Below, piece after piece: positions 1 through 5,586 of a DNA stretch of 5,586 nucleotides (position 1 is its first letter; each line of letters begins with the position of its first letter). Below the pieces are notes generated by a model. It saw nothing but the letters and a program-made list of their open reading frames with translations. It was not told the origin of the DNA and made no database searches. This stretch comes from CAYNDB01 sp964395915 (GTDB lineage Bacteria; Nitrospinota_A; UBA7883; JAJRTC01), in contig CAYNDB010000140.1 of assembly GCA_964395915.1 (NCBI GenBank), positions 1 to 5,586 on the forward strand. Direction: 5' to 3'. The position numbers were made by a program, and so were the translations under genes.

Positions 1-785
1 GGGATTTTCCCCTTTTCCTCAGAAACTTTCAGAGCTTCTTTAGAAAGAGGAAATGTCGCAAGGTCAATTTCACCTGAGACGCCCGAAGCTTCCAGAATTC
101 TGTAAAGGTCGAGCGCGACACCATCTGAAACATCTATCATGGCCGAAGCCAGCCTGTTTTTGGCAATGATTTCCCCCCACTCCACCCTGGGGGTTGGCGT
201 TTGGTGGCGGGCTATTAGCTTGCGCTCATGTTTCTTGTAGTTCTTTTTTGCGGACGATAACAGGTCGAGCCCAAGGGCGGAGTCCCCTGGAGTTCCTGTG
301 ACAAATATATAATCCCCGGGCTTGGCTCCGCTACGCAACGCTTTACGTCCATATTTTACCTCCCCCAGCGCCGTTACGGTTATCGATATTTCCCGCTTTG
401 CGGATGAAAAATTTCCGCCAGCCAAAACGCACCCAAACGGATCCAAAGCCTCTCTAAAACCTTTAAGGAAGGACGACATCCACCTTTTGTCTATTTTCTT
501 TGTGACGCTCAACGATAGAAAAAGAAATTTTGGGCTCCCACCCATAGCCGCGATATCGGAGAGATTGACTGCGGCCGCCTTCCACCCAAGCGCCTTCGGT
601 GTGGTCAGCTTTTTTTTGAAATGGACATTTTCAACCAGTGTGTCCATAGTGACAAGCAGCTCATGCTCTGGCGAGACTTTTACAGAAGCGCAATCGTCGC
701 CGATGCCAAGAAGAAGGTTCGGGTCTTTTTGACGAAAAGTTTTCTCTATCTGGCGGATTAATTCCAGCTCTTCAATATGGCCCAT
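1..785 (-). CDS. thiL: Thiamine-monophosphate kinase ThiL (3' end cut off by window)
   Basis: ThiL phosphorylates thiamine monophosphate with ATP to give thiamine diphosphate, the last step of cofactor synthesis, in the cytoplasm. My translation of the minus strand from ATG at 785 gives 261 uninterrupted codons before the left edge. Family motifs appear in order: GIGDDCA (residues 27-33), MDTLVENVHF (47-56), AVNLSDIAAMGG (72-83), a Gly-rich LAGGNFSS segment (121-128), SGAKPGDYIFVTGTPGDSA (152-170) and IDVSDGVALDL (217-227). These are the metal/ATP-binding motifs of the AIR synthase-like (PurM) fold. The family is usually about 320-350 residues, so some 60-90 C-terminal residues lie outside the window. 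Many homologues have GGD where this protein has GGN (N125). The start lies 12 bp after the epimerase stop; an in-frame TAG at 798-800 rules out a longer N-terminus apart from a rare ATT codon. No Shine-Dalgarno sequence sits at normal spacing, which suggests translational coupling to the upstream gene. Confidence 0.95.
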   Translation of the reverse strand, partial: MGHIEELELIRQIEKTFRQKDPNLLLGIGDDCASVKVSPEHELLVTMDTLVENVHFKKKLTTPKALGWKAAAVNLSDIAAMGGSPKFLFLSLSVTKKIDKRWMSSFLKGFREALDPFGCVLAGGNFSSAKREISITVTALGEVKYGRKALRSGAKPGDYIFVTGTPGDSALGLDLLSSAKKNYKKHERKLIARHQTPTPRVEWGEIIAKNRLASAMIDVSDGVALDLYRILEASGVSGEIDLATFPLSKEALKVSEEKGKI

Positions 786-797
786 AAGAATAGAGGC

Positions 798-1817
798 CTA
801 ACCGCTCCTTTGTTCTTTATACCAGGATACTGTCCGGCGCATTCCATTCACTACATCCACTTTTGCTTCATACCCCAGAAGTCTTTCAGCTTTCGAAATG
901 TCGGCCAGAGAATGCTTTACGTCACCCGGTCGCACAGACCCTATTACGGGATCCGGTTTCTCATTAATAGCGTCTAGCTCCAGAAGCAGGTCGGCGATCA
1001 TATCGTAAAGCTCGGCAAGTGAGGTTTCGCCCCCGTTGCCGATATTGTAATAGGTGTTAACGGCATCAGAGCAGGCTAAGGCTCCCAGAATATTCGCGTC
1101 GACCGCGTTATCAACAAAAGTAAAATCGCGGGAAATTGTGGGATCACCGTTTATCACAGCTTTTTCTCCGTTGAGCAGCGCGTCAAGCCATTTCGGAATA
1201 ACCGCGGCGTATGCCCCCTCCGGGTCTTGCCTCGATCCGAAAATATTAAAATAACGCAACCCGACAAACTCGATACCATATGAGTTGGCGGAAGCCTCGG
1301 CGAATATTTCGTCCGATCTTTTGCTGGCGGCGTATGGGGAAAGAGCCGCGCCTATAGTATCCTCCACCTTCGGCAATTTGGGATGGTCGCCATATACCGA
1401 TGATGAGCTTGCGTACACGATCCTTTTAACGCCAAGGTCAGCGGCCGCTTTGACGACCGTCATAAACCCCTCCACATTGGAGCGCACAGTGTTTATCGGC
1501 TCTTCAATGGAACGTGGAACAGAGCCGAGCGCGGCCTGATGAGACACCACATCCACCCCTTGCATGGCCTCGTTTACAGCGGAAGGGTCCAGAAGGCTTC
1601 CCTCAACAAATGTAAAGCGGCTCCAGTTTTCAGAGCCTACAGATTTTTTAACGCTCTCGAGATTTATTTTATGCCCGGTCGCAAAGTTGTCCAAGCCGCG
1701 TACTGTCTGGCCGTGACTTAACAGGCGTTCGATAATATGCGAGCCTATGAAACCCGCGCACCCTGTGACAAGCCATGTTTTCTTACTCGCAGCCAGCTTG
1801 ACATTAACATCAACCAT
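798..1817 (-). CDS. wbpP: WbpP/TviC-type UDP-N-acetylglucosamine 4-epimerase (extended SDR family)
   Basis: This NAD-dependent epimerase probably interconverts UDP-GlcNAc and UDP-GalNAc (or their uronic acids) for surface polysaccharide, in the cytoplasm. The 339 residues are full length for the family. The N-terminal Rossmann motif TGCAGFIGS is at 18-26, followed by LDNFATGH (42-49). HQAALGSVPRSI (93-104), YGDHPKLPKVEDTIG (142-156), RQDPEGAYAAVIPKW (196-210) and GDVKHSLADISKA (298-310) closely resemble what I recall of Pseudomonas aeruginosa WbpP. Catalytic residues are a Ser in SSSS (137-140, probably S138), Y162 and K166 of the YxxxK motif. S303 aligns with the gate residue that is Tyr299 in E. 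coli GalE and Ser306 in WbpP; a small residue there admits N-acetylated sugars. The start is supported by GAGGT at 1823-1827. recG lies 83 bp upstream and thiL 12 bp downstream. A GalE-like or UDP-glucuronate epimerase role is less likely. Confidence 0.92.
   Translation of the reverse strand: MVDVNVKLAASKKTWLVTGCAGFIGSHIIERLLSHGQTVRGLDNFATGHKINLESVKKSVGSENWSRFTFVEGSLLDPSAVNEAMQGVDVVSHQAALGSVPRSIEEPINTVRSNVEGFMTVVKAAADLGVKRIVYASSSSVYGDHPKLPKVEDTIGAALSPYAASKRSDEIFAEASANSYGIEFVGLRYFNIFGSRQDPEGAYAAVIPKWLDALLNGEKAVINGDPTISRDFTFVDNAVDANILGALACSDAVNTYYNIGNGGETSLAELYDMIADLLLELDAINEKPDPVIGSVRPGDVKHSLADISKAERLLGYEAKVDVVNGMRRTVSWYKEQRSG
805..810 (-). promoter_or_regulatory. AAGGAG inside the epimerase 3' end, upstream of thiL
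   Basis: A strong Shine-Dalgarno-like AAGGAG overlaps the last epimerase codons (EQRSG). It is 19 nt from the thiL ATG at 785, too far for normal initiation, and 13 nt from an in-frame ATT at 791. It may help ribosomes ending the epimerase to restart on thiL. The sequence does not show whether it is functional. Confidence 0.3.
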
Positions 1818-1900
1818 ATATTACCTCGAAATTTTTTCCAAAAGAGACGCAATTAAAGCTTTGTTTATTATACATTTATGCTTTCAAATTAAAAGCGCGA
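1818..1900 (-). promoter_or_regulatory. AT-rich recG-epimerase gap with candidate -10 box
   Basis: The 83 bp between the recG stop and the epimerase start are AT-rich. Read on the minus strand they contain a perfect TATAAT at 1872-1867, preceded directly by TG. A -35 element at 16-17 bp spacing is poor (TTTTAA or CTTTTA). The AT richness means the hexamer could arise by chance. If real, it gives the epimerase and thiL transcription independent of recG, with a leader of roughly 45 nt. I see no convincing terminator after recG: only a 5-bp GCTTT/AAAGC hairpin without a U-tract. Confidence 0.35.
1823..1827 (-). promoter_or_regulatory. Ribosome-binding site of the epimerase gene
   Basis: GAGGT on the minus strand lies 5 nt before the ATG at 1817. 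It supports that start over internal alternatives and keeps the short leader (MVDVNVKLAASKK) ahead of the Rossmann strand. Confidence 0.65.
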
Positions 1901-4018
1901 TTATCCAATATCCCCAAGCTCGAACCTTTCCCTCCAATGTTCTTTAAGAGCGTGTTTAAGCTCTATATGCTCCGGTTTTTCAAGACGCGGGTCTTCCTCG
2001 ATTATTTTAAACGCCGCTTTTCTGGCTTCGGTCAGAATTTTATGATCTCTTAAGATATCACCTATTCGAAATTCCGGCAGGCCGGATTGTTTCACTCCAA
2101 AAAAATCTCCCGCGCCACGGATCGCAAGATCCTCTTCAGCTATTTTGAATCCATCCTGGTATTTGACCATGGCTTTAGTTCTTGCCCATCCGGGTGACCC
2201 CGGCTTTGTGTCCGCCATCAGAAAACAATACGATTTATGTTCGCTCCGGCCCACTCTCCCGCGAAGCTGATGAAGCTGGCTTAAGCCAAATCTTTCCGCG
2301 TGCTCTATCATTATCACTGTCGCGTTCGGCTGGTCTATCCCCACCTCTATGACCGTAGTGCTCACTAGTATATCTATCTCCTTTTTGGCGAAACGCTCCA
2401 TTATTTCGTCCTTCTCGGAGCTTTTCATCCTGCCGTGGATAAGGCCGAGCCGTAATCCGGCAAAATCTTCCGAGCCAAGTTTTTCGAACATCGATGTCGC
2501 CGCTTTAAGCTCCAGCTTTTCGCTCTCCTCAACGAGAGGATATATTATGAACGCCTGCCTTCCTTTCTCCACCTCGCGGCGTATTGCGTCGATCGCCCTG
2601 CTTCGTTTGGCCGGCGGGAATATTGAGGTTGCCACAGGCGACCTGCCCGGCGGAAGCTCGTCGATCACCGATACGTCTAGGTCGCCATAGATCGTCATGG
2701 CGAGAGTCCGTGGAATTGGCGTCGCCGTCATGATGAGTGTGTGGACATGTTTTCCCTTGCCGATAAGCTCCGCCCGCTGACGCACGCCAAACCTGTGTTG
2801 CTCGTCTATGACGACAAGCCCGAGATCGTGAAATTTGACACCCTCCTGAACAAGGGCGTGTGTGCCTACAATTATATGAGCTTCACCTTTAGCCGTCCTT
2901 TCCAACGCCTCGATCTTGCCCTTCACGCCGGATGTAACAAGCTCCACATCTACCTTCGTATCTTTAAGCAGGGCTGAAATATTTTTAAAGTGTTGCGCCG
3001 CCAAAATCTCTGTTGGCGCCATAATGGCGGCCTGCTTACGGTTGCGCACAGCGATAAGGGCCGCGGCCACAGCCACAGCTGTCTTGCCGGAGCCAACGTC
3101 TCCTTGTAAAAGACGGTTCATCGGGTTTTTGGAGCTTACATCCTTTGCTATTTCGTTTAACACCCTCTGTTGCGCGCCGGTAAGCTTGAACGGCAGAATC
3201 GAATATATTTTCTCCATTAGCGCGGATGTCGTTTCGAGCGCCGCTTCCGGAATTTCTTTTTTCATCGTCCGGCGTTTGAGCGCAAGCCCTGCCTGGACAA
3301 GAAAAAATTCGTTGAATATAAGTTTTTTCTGTTCAGGAGTTTTAAAATCGTGAAGCTTTTGCAGGTCCGCGTCTTTCTCCGGCCAATGGACACGCCGGAC
3401 ACAATCGGCCAATGGGGGAAGCCTGTATTTTTCGTTCAGCGTATCCGGCGTAAAATCGCGTAAAAGGTAAAGCCGCTCCAGCGCCAAGTTGATAACTGAA
3501 CGAACGACCTTTTGCGTAAGCCCCTCTGTCAGGCTGTATATGGGAACTATCCTGCCAAGGTGAAGAGAGCCTTCGGCTCCAAGCTCTTCCGCTTTTTCAA
3601 CATCCGGGTGAACGATAACTTTCGAATGACGATATTTGTTGAATGAAACCTTTCCAGAGACTATCCATTCGGATCCGATTTGGAATTTCTTCACCATCGC
3701 TTTTTCCGAAAAATGAAACCATGAGGCGCGCAAAACCCCGGTTTTGTCTTCAAACGCCACTTCGAAAATTGGTCTGCGTCCACGGCCTCGGCCAGAGGAG
3801 CCCGCCGACCTTACCTTCGCCATCACGTTTTCCACTTCACCGAGCCTGATTTCGGAAATGGTTTTCATATTGGAGCGGTCCTCGTAACGGACAGGGAAAT
3901 GAAAAAGCATGTCGCCTATGGAATGGATATCCAGCTTTTTAAAAAGCTCCGCCCGCTTAGGCCCAACACCTTTTAGATATTGGACGGATTCAGTAAGCTT
4001 GTTAGATGAAAATGGCAT
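1901..4018 (-). CDS. recG: ATP-dependent DNA helicase RecG
   Basis: RecG is a superfamily 2 double-stranded DNA translocase that regresses stalled replication forks and processes branched recombination intermediates. The 705 residues match the usual length (E. coli RecG is 693). An N-terminal segment with the family hallmark LKGVGPKRAELF (15-26) leads into the OB-fold wedge domain (about 55-145, with FEDKTGVLRASWFHF at 89-103), which splits the fork. Helicase motifs follow: GDVGSGKT Walker A (306-313), APTEILAAQH (334-343), GTHALVQ (385-391), Walker B DEQH (405-408), TATPIPRT (431-438), IHGRM (527-531), STTVIEVGIDQPNA (553-566) and QLHQLRGRVGR (581-591). The C-terminal TRG-like segment includes DGFKIAEEDLAIRGAGDFFGVKQSG (622-646). 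All key residues look intact. An in-frame TGA just upstream fixes ATG at 4018 as the first possible ATG; no strong Shine-Dalgarno sequence precedes it. It is divergent from rfbA and may lead a leftward transcript into the epimerase and thiL. Confidence 0.98.
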   Translation of the reverse strand: MPFSSNKLTESVQYLKGVGPKRAELFKKLDIHSIGDMLFHFPVRYEDRSNMKTISEIRLGEVENVMAKVRSAGSSGRGRGRRPIFEVAFEDKTGVLRASWFHFSEKAMVKKFQIGSEWIVSGKVSFNKYRHSKVIVHPDVEKAEELGAEGSLHLGRIVPIYSLTEGLTQKVVRSVINLALERLYLLRDFTPDTLNEKYRLPPLADCVRRVHWPEKDADLQKLHDFKTPEQKKLIFNEFFLVQAGLALKRRTMKKEIPEAALETTSALMEKIYSILPFKLTGAQQRVLNEIAKDVSSKNPMNRLLQGDVGSGKTAVAVAAALIAVRNRKQAAIMAPTEILAAQHFKNISALLKDTKVDVELVTSGVKGKIEALERTAKGEAHIIVGTHALVQEGVKFHDLGLVVIDEQHRFGVRQRAELIGKGKHVHTLIMTATPIPRTLAMTIYGDLDVSVIDELPPGRSPVATSIFPPAKRSRAIDAIRREVEKGRQAFIIYPLVEESEKLELKAATSMFEKLGSEDFAGLRLGLIHGRMKSSEKDEIMERFAKKEIDILVSTTVIEVGIDQPNATVIMIEHAERFGLSQLHQLRGRVGRSEHKSYCFLMADTKPGSPGWARTKAMVKYQDGFKIAEEDLAIRGAGDFFGVKQSGLPEFRIGDILRDHKILTEARKAAFKIIEEDPRLEKPEHIELKHALKEHWRERFELGDIG

Positions 4019-4056
4019 CCGGTATCACGCGCTATTAAATCAGGTTGAAATGAATG

Positions 4057-4083
4057 TTAATAGAAATATACACGGTATGGCAA
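4057..4083 (-). promoter_or_regulatory. Candidate recG promoter
   Basis: On the minus strand TTGCCA (4083-4078, five of six matches to the sigma-70 -35 consensus) is followed after 15 bp by TATTAA (4062-4057, four of six matches to the -10 consensus). The spacer is shorter than the usual 16-18 bp, so this is tentative. It would start transcription about 30 nt before the recG ATG. Confidence 0.25.
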
Positions 4084-4155
4084 ACGCTTTACGTTTCAAA
4101 TGGCTTGTATTTCCCCTTATATCAAGGTTTGCCTGAATTCCATCCTTTGGTGTTG

Positions 4156-4161
4156 TACAAT
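4156..4161 (+). promoter_or_regulatory. Candidate -10 box for rfbA
   Basis: TACAAT matches the -10 consensus in five of six positions and lies 41 nt before the rfbA ATG, preceded directly by TG. No good -35 hexamer is present at 16-18 bp. It falls within the palindrome TTGTACAA (4153-4160), which could equally be a protein-binding site or chance. Confidence 0.28.
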
Positions 4162-4202
4162 TGTTACCCAAAGTCACGTAACACGCAGGGACAGAAGCTT
4201 TG

Positions 4203-5093
4203 ATGGAAAAATCGCATCACGCTAAAAAAGGGATCATTTTAGCCGGCGGGGCCGGGACCAGGCTCTATCCATTAACACTTACTGTAAGCAAGCAACTTCT
4301 GCCGGTGTACGACAAGCCGATGATCTATTACCCCCTATCAACCCTTATGCAAACCGGGATCAGGGATTTTCTTATAATTACGACTCCCGAAGATCAGGCT
4401 TCCTTCTACAAGCTTCTTGGATCGGGAGAGCGTCTTGGCGTCAACATTTCCTACGCCGCGCAACAGAAACCGGAAGGGTTGGCGCAGGCGTTTATCATCG
4501 GCAGGGATTTTATAGGCGACGACCCTGTCTGCATGATCCTTGGGGACAACATATTTTACGGCGAAGGGTTGCCGGAAACGATAAGGCGAACAGCCATGTC
4601 GAACAACGGGGCGACAATTTTTGGCTATTGGGTAAAAGACGCAAACAGATATGGCGTGGTCGAGGTCGATAATAACGGTAAACCTGTCAGCATTGAGGAA
4701 AAACCTGAAAAGCCAAAATCGAACTGGGCGGTGACAGGATTGTACTATTACGACAACGATGTGGTGGAGATCGCCTCCAAGCTTAAGCCCTCGGCGAGAG
4801 GCGAGCTTGAGATTACCGACGTTAACAGAGAATATCTCAGGCGTGGAAAGCTGAAAGTGGAGCTTCTGGGAAGAGGCGCCGCATGGCTCGACGCCGGAGC
4901 GCACGACTCGTTGCTGGAAGCCGGATCCTTTATCGAAACTCTCGAAAAAAGACAGGGGCTCAAGATCGCCTGTATAGAAGAGGTCGCATACCATATGGGC
5001 TATATCGACAGGAACGCCCTTAAGGGGATAGCTGCCAAGCAGGCCGGTAACGACTATGGATCATACCTCCTCAGGGTTTTAGAGGAAGGTTAG
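4203..5093 (+). CDS. rfbA: Glucose-1-phosphate thymidylyltransferase RfbA (RmlA)
   Basis: RfbA joins dTTP and glucose-1-phosphate to form dTDP-glucose and pyrophosphate, the first step towards dTDP-L-rhamnose and related deoxysugars for O-antigen or capsule. From ATG at 4203 the protein has 296 residues, as expected (E. coli RmlA is 293). The nucleotide-binding signature GGAGTRLYPLT is at 15-25, SKQLLPVYDKPMIYYPLSTLM at 29-49, GLAQAFIIG at 92-100, LGDNIFYG at 113-120 with metal-binding D115, SIEEKP at 163-168, KPSARGELEITDVN at 195-208 and WLDAGAH at 228-234 with second metal ligand D230. The usual DTGTH is DAGAH here. A TTG at 4200 directly precedes the ATG in frame; AGGGA (4187-4191) is 8 nt from TTG and 11 nt from ATG, so either could be used, with one residue of difference. 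The gene stands alone on its strand, and no rfbB, rfbC or rfbD is visible. Confidence 0.96.
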   Translation: MEKSHHAKKGIILAGGAGTRLYPLTLTVSKQLLPVYDKPMIYYPLSTLMQTGIRDFLIITTPEDQASFYKLLGSGERLGVNISYAAQQKPEGLAQAFIIGRDFIGDDPVCMILGDNIFYGEGLPETIRRTAMSNNGATIFGYWVKDANRYGVVEVDNNGKPVSIEEKPEKPKSNWAVTGLYYYDNDVVEIASKLKPSARGELEITDVNREYLRRGKLKVELLGRGAAWLDAGAHDSLLEAGSFIETLEKRQGLKIACIEEVAYHMGYIDRNALKGIAAKQAGNDYGSYLLRVLEEG

Positions 5094-5101
5094 GGCGACC
5101 T

Positions 5102-5119
5102 CGCTATTTTGTTATAGCG
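5102..5119. terminator. Inverted repeat at the rfbA / PEGA convergent junction
   Basis: CGCTAT (5102-5107) and ATAGCG (5114-5119) are perfect 6-bp inverted repeats around a 6-nt loop. The repeat overlaps the PEGA stop codon and lies 8 nt past the rfbA stop. It sits where a shared terminator would be expected. The stem is short and no clear U-tract follows on either strand, so strong intrinsic termination is doubtful. Confidence 0.3.
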
Positions 5120-5565
5120 CTTCTTGTGCTTTCGCTCTTCGTAGAGCTTTCCTGCACGAGCGTTGCGTTTACGTACAGCCCGTTATAGGCTTTCACTGTT
5201 CTGGCCCACGGGAGAAAGCCTTCCTTTGCCACCTGCATGTGATGCACACCCTCTTTCATCGACACCTGCACGGGGGTGGAGCCGATATATACACCGTCGA
5301 CTTCTATATCGGAGTTTGAAGGAGTAGACTCTATGAGCACTGAAACCTTTCGCATCAAGAGCGGCATGGGAGTGGTTGTAACCACAACCTCCTCGGCGGG
5401 AGGCGCGGCTGCCGCTACATCCTGAATGGCCTCAGCCCCTCCGGCGCTGGTTGGCGGTATGGCGATAGGAACTCTTTTATTGGTGTCATCGTCAAACCCG
5501 CCGGCAAAAGAAGAGGCGGCGCCAAATATGAAAATCGTGGCGACAAGCGTTAATATCCTGATCAT
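5104..5565 (-). CDS. Secreted single-PEGA-domain protein of unknown function
   Basis: A 153-residue exported protein. Residues 1-21 form a Sec signal peptide: one Arg, a hydrophobic core (ILTLVATIFIFGAA) and a likely signal peptidase I site after SFA (19-21). There is no lipobox Cys and no Cys anywhere in the protein. Residues 22-70 are low-complexity, rich in Ala, Pro, Val and Thr, and look like a flexible linker. Residues 75-136 resemble a PEGA domain: VLIESTPSNSDIEVDGVYIGSTPVQVSMKEG with the typical DG-x3-G-x-TP core (90-98), then HHMQVAKEGFLPWARTV and a closing NATLVQ strand. PEGA domains are small beta-sandwich modules of surface or periplasmic proteins, often thought to bind carbohydrate or protein. 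The tail (139-153) is Ser/Thr/Lys-rich. GGAGAGA (5573-5579) precedes the ATG by 7 nt. It converges on rfbA with 10 bp between stops. I cannot assign a biological role; it is predicted to be periplasmic or surface-exposed. Confidence 0.82.
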   Translation of the reverse strand: MIRILTLVATIFIFGAASSFAGGFDDDTNKRVPIAIPPTSAGGAEAIQDVAAAAPPAEEVVVTTTPMPLLMRKVSVLIESTPSNSDIEVDGVYIGSTPVQVSMKEGVHHMQVAKEGFLPWARTVKAYNGLYVNATLVQESSTKSESTRSAITK

Positions 5566-5586
5566 GGTTTTATCTCTCCAACATGG

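Noticed and set aside
322..732. A 136-codon plus-strand open frame opposite thiL
   Set aside because: The minus strand here encodes unbroken, motif-rich ThiL; the plus-strand translation is compositionally odd and matches no family I know.
571..1448. Two copies of the 8-bp palindrome GCGGCCGC (571-578 and 1441-1448)
   Set aside because: Both encode Lys-Ala-Ala-Ala in conserved helices of ThiL and the epimerase, so Ala codon choice explains them.
2349..3353. Plus-strand open frames of 78-145 codons opposite recG
   Set aside because: All lie inside the conserved helicase region of recG on the other strand and are Ser/Ala/Phe-rich shadow translations.
337..4094. The 12-mer AACGCTTTACGT occurs at 337-348 and again at 4083-4094
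   Set aside because: About one same-strand 12-mer match is expected by chance in a window of this size, and one copy lies within coding sequence of thiL.
4338..4994. A 218-codon open frame on the minus strand opposite rfbA
   Set aside because: It lies entirely antisense to an intact, well-conserved rfbA. Its translation has no recognisable motif and reads as a shadow of the rfbA codons.
5566..5586. A short ATG frame (ATG TTG GAG AGA TAA) just upstream of the PEGA gene
   Set aside because: Only four codons, overlapping the PEGA ribosome-binding site at the window edge; too short to claim as a leader peptide.

Overview
The window reads as ordinary bacterial chromosome. It holds four enzyme genes that can be recognised by family and one small exported protein of unknown function. 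I found no undescribed multi-gene system, transposon, CRISPR array, tRNA or rRNA. The host is probably a Gram-negative bacterium. This is inferred from a WbpP-type UDP-GlcNAc 4-epimerase and an RmlA-type nucleotidyltransferase (both typical of O-antigen or capsule synthesis), and from an exported protein with a classical Sec signal peptide. Base composition is moderate, with AT-rich intergenic gaps. I cannot place the organism to phylum from this sequence.

Three genes run leftward in a series: recG (4018 to 1901), a wbpP-like epimerase (1817 to 798) and thiL (785 to beyond the left edge, partial). recG and the epimerase are separated by 83 bp of AT-rich DNA with a TATAAT-like box, so the epimerase may have its own promoter. 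The epimerase and thiL are separated by only 12 bp and are very likely co-transcribed. Rightward, rfbA (4203 to 5093) diverges from recG across a gap of about 185 bp that must hold promoters for both. At the right end a small gene for a secreted PEGA-domain protein (5565 to 5104) converges on rfbA with 10 bp between the stop codons. A short inverted repeat overlaps the end of the PEGA gene there.

Functionally the window mixes housekeeping and cell-surface genes. RecG remodels stalled replication forks, and ThiL makes thiamine diphosphate. The epimerase would interconvert UDP-GlcNAc and UDP-GalNAc, and RfbA makes dTDP-glucose. The last two supply activated sugars for surface polysaccharide, but they are on opposite strands and separated by recG, and no other rml/rfb gene or glycosyltransferase is visible. 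The main points of interest are small: the substrate-gate serine in the epimerase, substitutions in otherwise conserved motifs of ThiL and RfbA, an unusually placed ribosome-binding site for thiL, and the uncharacterised PEGA protein.
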